Assembly (NCBI RefSeq): GCF_016820575.1
Contig: NZ_JAEMQH010000001.1
Coordinates: 310,001 to 374,000 of the forward strand
DNA length: 64,000 bases
Direction of reading: 5' to 3'
Source of the DNA: Marinobacter sediminum
GTDB lineage: Bacteria; Pseudomonadota; Gammaproteobacteria; Pseudomonadales; Oleiphilaceae
Shown here: positions 63,019 to 64,000 of the stretch, piece by piece
How the letters are laid out: each line of letters begins with the position of its first letter
Position numbering within the stretch: position 1 is the stretch's first letter
Made by a program: the position numbers and the translations under genes
The notes under the pieces: model-generated
What the model was told of the DNA's origin: nothing
Seen by the model: only the letters and a program-made list of their open reading frames with translations
Databases searched by the model: none

Positions 63019-64000
63019 AGGCGGATAGCCGCGACTCTCGGTTCTTTGTCCTGATCTGGGCATCCCGGTTGGCCATCTTGATGCTGATGGTCGCGGTATC
63101 ATTGCTGCTGGATGCAGCGGGCACAGCTAATCATCGGACCGATGTCCGTCAGCAGTGGCAAATACAACTGGACGAACGCAGCCTTAACCTGCAAAGCACC
63201 ATCATCCAGAACATCCAGACCGTCTGGGGTCTGGCAGCCAATGTCGCGGTCGAGCCCGATATTGACGATGAGCGATTCCGCGATCTCGCCTCAGTCATTT
63301 TTCAGTTGGCACCGCAACTGCGAAATATTGGTCTGGCGCCCGACTTCGTCATCCGCCACATCTATCCTCTGGAAGGCAACGAGGCTGCCTTAGGTTTGGA
63401 CCTCAGCCAGGGCAGTCTGCCCCCCATGCAAATCCAGCAATTACTCGAGGAGACCTCGCAGGCCGTCTACTCCGGGCCCATCAGTCTGGTTCAGGGCGGC
63501 CAGGGTCTGGCCGGGCGTATCCCGATTTTCGAACGCGATTCCGGTGACTTCTGGGGCGTGATTTCCGTGATATTGGATCTGGAGCGAATGTACCAGGCCG
63601 CTGGCATCCTACCCATAAAGGACAGCATGAGATTTGCCCTGTCCAGATCGGACAATCCACTGGACCAGGCTGACATTTTCCTGGGCGAAGCCACCACCGA
63701 CTGGCAAGCTCCGGTCGCCTCGACCATGAACATGCCCGGAACCCGCTGGACCCTATTCGCTGAGCCGACACAAGGGTGGCCTGACCACCCCGAGGCGCCC
63801 CTGTTGACGCGCGGTCTACTCATTGTCATGGTGCTGCTGGTAACCGGTGTCACCTTCTGGCTCACCAGCCTGATGCTGAAAGACCGGGAAATGCAGCGTC
63901 GTTTCTGGGGCCTGTTCGAACAGGCACCTATTGGCATCGCGCTCTACGGCAGGCACCGAAAGACATTGCTGCGATCAAACCGAGCGTTCGACCAATGCTT
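63015..64000 (+). CDS. CHASE-domain sensor protein with PAS (partial, runs off right edge)
   Basis: About 328 residues are visible; the C-terminus is outside the window. An N-terminal helix (about 12-33) is followed by a periplasmic CHASE domain (45-245), with the motif LAPDFVIRHIYPLEGNEAALG and a later GRIPIF segment. A second helix (about 270-292) leads to the start of a PAS domain (FWGLFEQAPIGIALYG). Output is not seen; a GGDEF, EAL or histidine kinase domain could follow. It overlaps the preceding kinase gene by ATGA, so it is translationally coupled with the sensory operon. Confidence 0.85.
   Translation, partial: MKADSRDSRFFVLIWASRLAILMLMVAVSLLLDAAGTANHRTDVRQQWQIQLDERSLNLQSTIIQNIQTVWGLAANVAVEPDIDDERFRDLASVIFQLAPQLRNIGLAPDFVIRHIYPLEGNEAALGLDLSQGSLPPMQIQQLLEETSQAVYSGPISLVQGGQGLAGRIPIFERDSGDFWGVISVILDLERMYQAAGILPIKDSMRFALSRSDNPLDQADIFLGEATTDWQAPVASTMNMPGTRWTLFAEPTQGWPDHPEAPLLTRGLLIVMVLLVTGVTFWLTSLMLKDREMQRRFWGLFEQAPIGIALYGRHRKTLLRSNRAFDQC

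Overview
This is a GC-rich, densely coded bacterial chromosome segment with about 57 protein genes and no rRNA, tRNA, CRISPR, phage or insertion sequence that I can see. The gene content suggests a marine, lipid-degrading gammaproteobacterium, most like Marinobacter or a near relative. The supporting features are a Pla-1/cef-type secreted lipase with DUF1302 and DUF1329 envelope proteins, many acyl-CoA enzymes, a TRAP dicarboxylate-type transporter, Na+-coupled transporters and heavy c-di-GMP signalling. The genus is an inference. The gene calls are read directly from the sequence and its translations.

Layout. 1-7.3 kb: start of a FadB/PaaH-type multifunctional beta-oxidation gene, an IclR regulator, ghrA, an orphan multi-pass membrane protein and a thiolase-glutaryl-CoA dehydrogenase operon. 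7.3-13.8 kb: a leftward operon encoding a lipoprotein lipase, a DUF1302 beta-barrel and a DUF1329 protein. 14.0-17.3 kb: an ECF sigma factor, its membrane anti-sigma factor, a small secreted acidic protein and a TPR plus beta-barrel protein. 17.6-32 kb: a large acyl-CoA catabolic island. It holds paired acyl-CoA dehydrogenases, a class II aldolase, a MaoC hydratase, two acyl-CoA ligases, two SDRs, a hot-dog thioesterase, an enoyl-CoA hydratase and a KPR-type reductase. It also holds an APH-type phosphotransferase, a SurE phosphatase and an ACAD10/11-like dehydrogenase. Two imperfect palindromic repeats bracket one SDR gene there.

32-35.9 kb: a complete DctP-DctQ-DctM TRAP transporter with an intercistronic hairpin after the binding protein, then a small secreted protein. 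35.9-50.4 kb: transporters (SNF, DMT, MATE, AGCS) mixed with housekeeping and detoxification genes: S-formylglutathione hydrolase, 1-Cys peroxiredoxin, D-amino-acid dehydrogenase, PPK2, TatD and a methyltransferase. A membrane GGDEF enzyme and a degenerate HD-GYP protein also lie here. 50.4-64 kb: signalling. An intact HD-GYP phosphodiesterase, then (after Na/Pi and LysO transporters and two small genes) a leftward set Hpt-REC-REC-GGDEF, REC-HDOD and a lone REC. These are divergent from a rightward set of two histidine kinases and a truncated CHASE-PAS protein.

How it fits together. The window reads as uptake and degradation of lipids, dicarboxylates and related acids coupled to envelope and second-messenger control. 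The most novel-looking reading is that the phosphotransferase, ACAD10/11-like dehydrogenase, ligase and SDR genes form a pathway that degrades hydroxy acids by phosphorylating the hydroxyl of a hydroxyacyl-CoA, as in the levulinate (lva) pathway of Pseudomonas putida. Here it carries an unusual SurE phosphatase overlapping the kinase gene.
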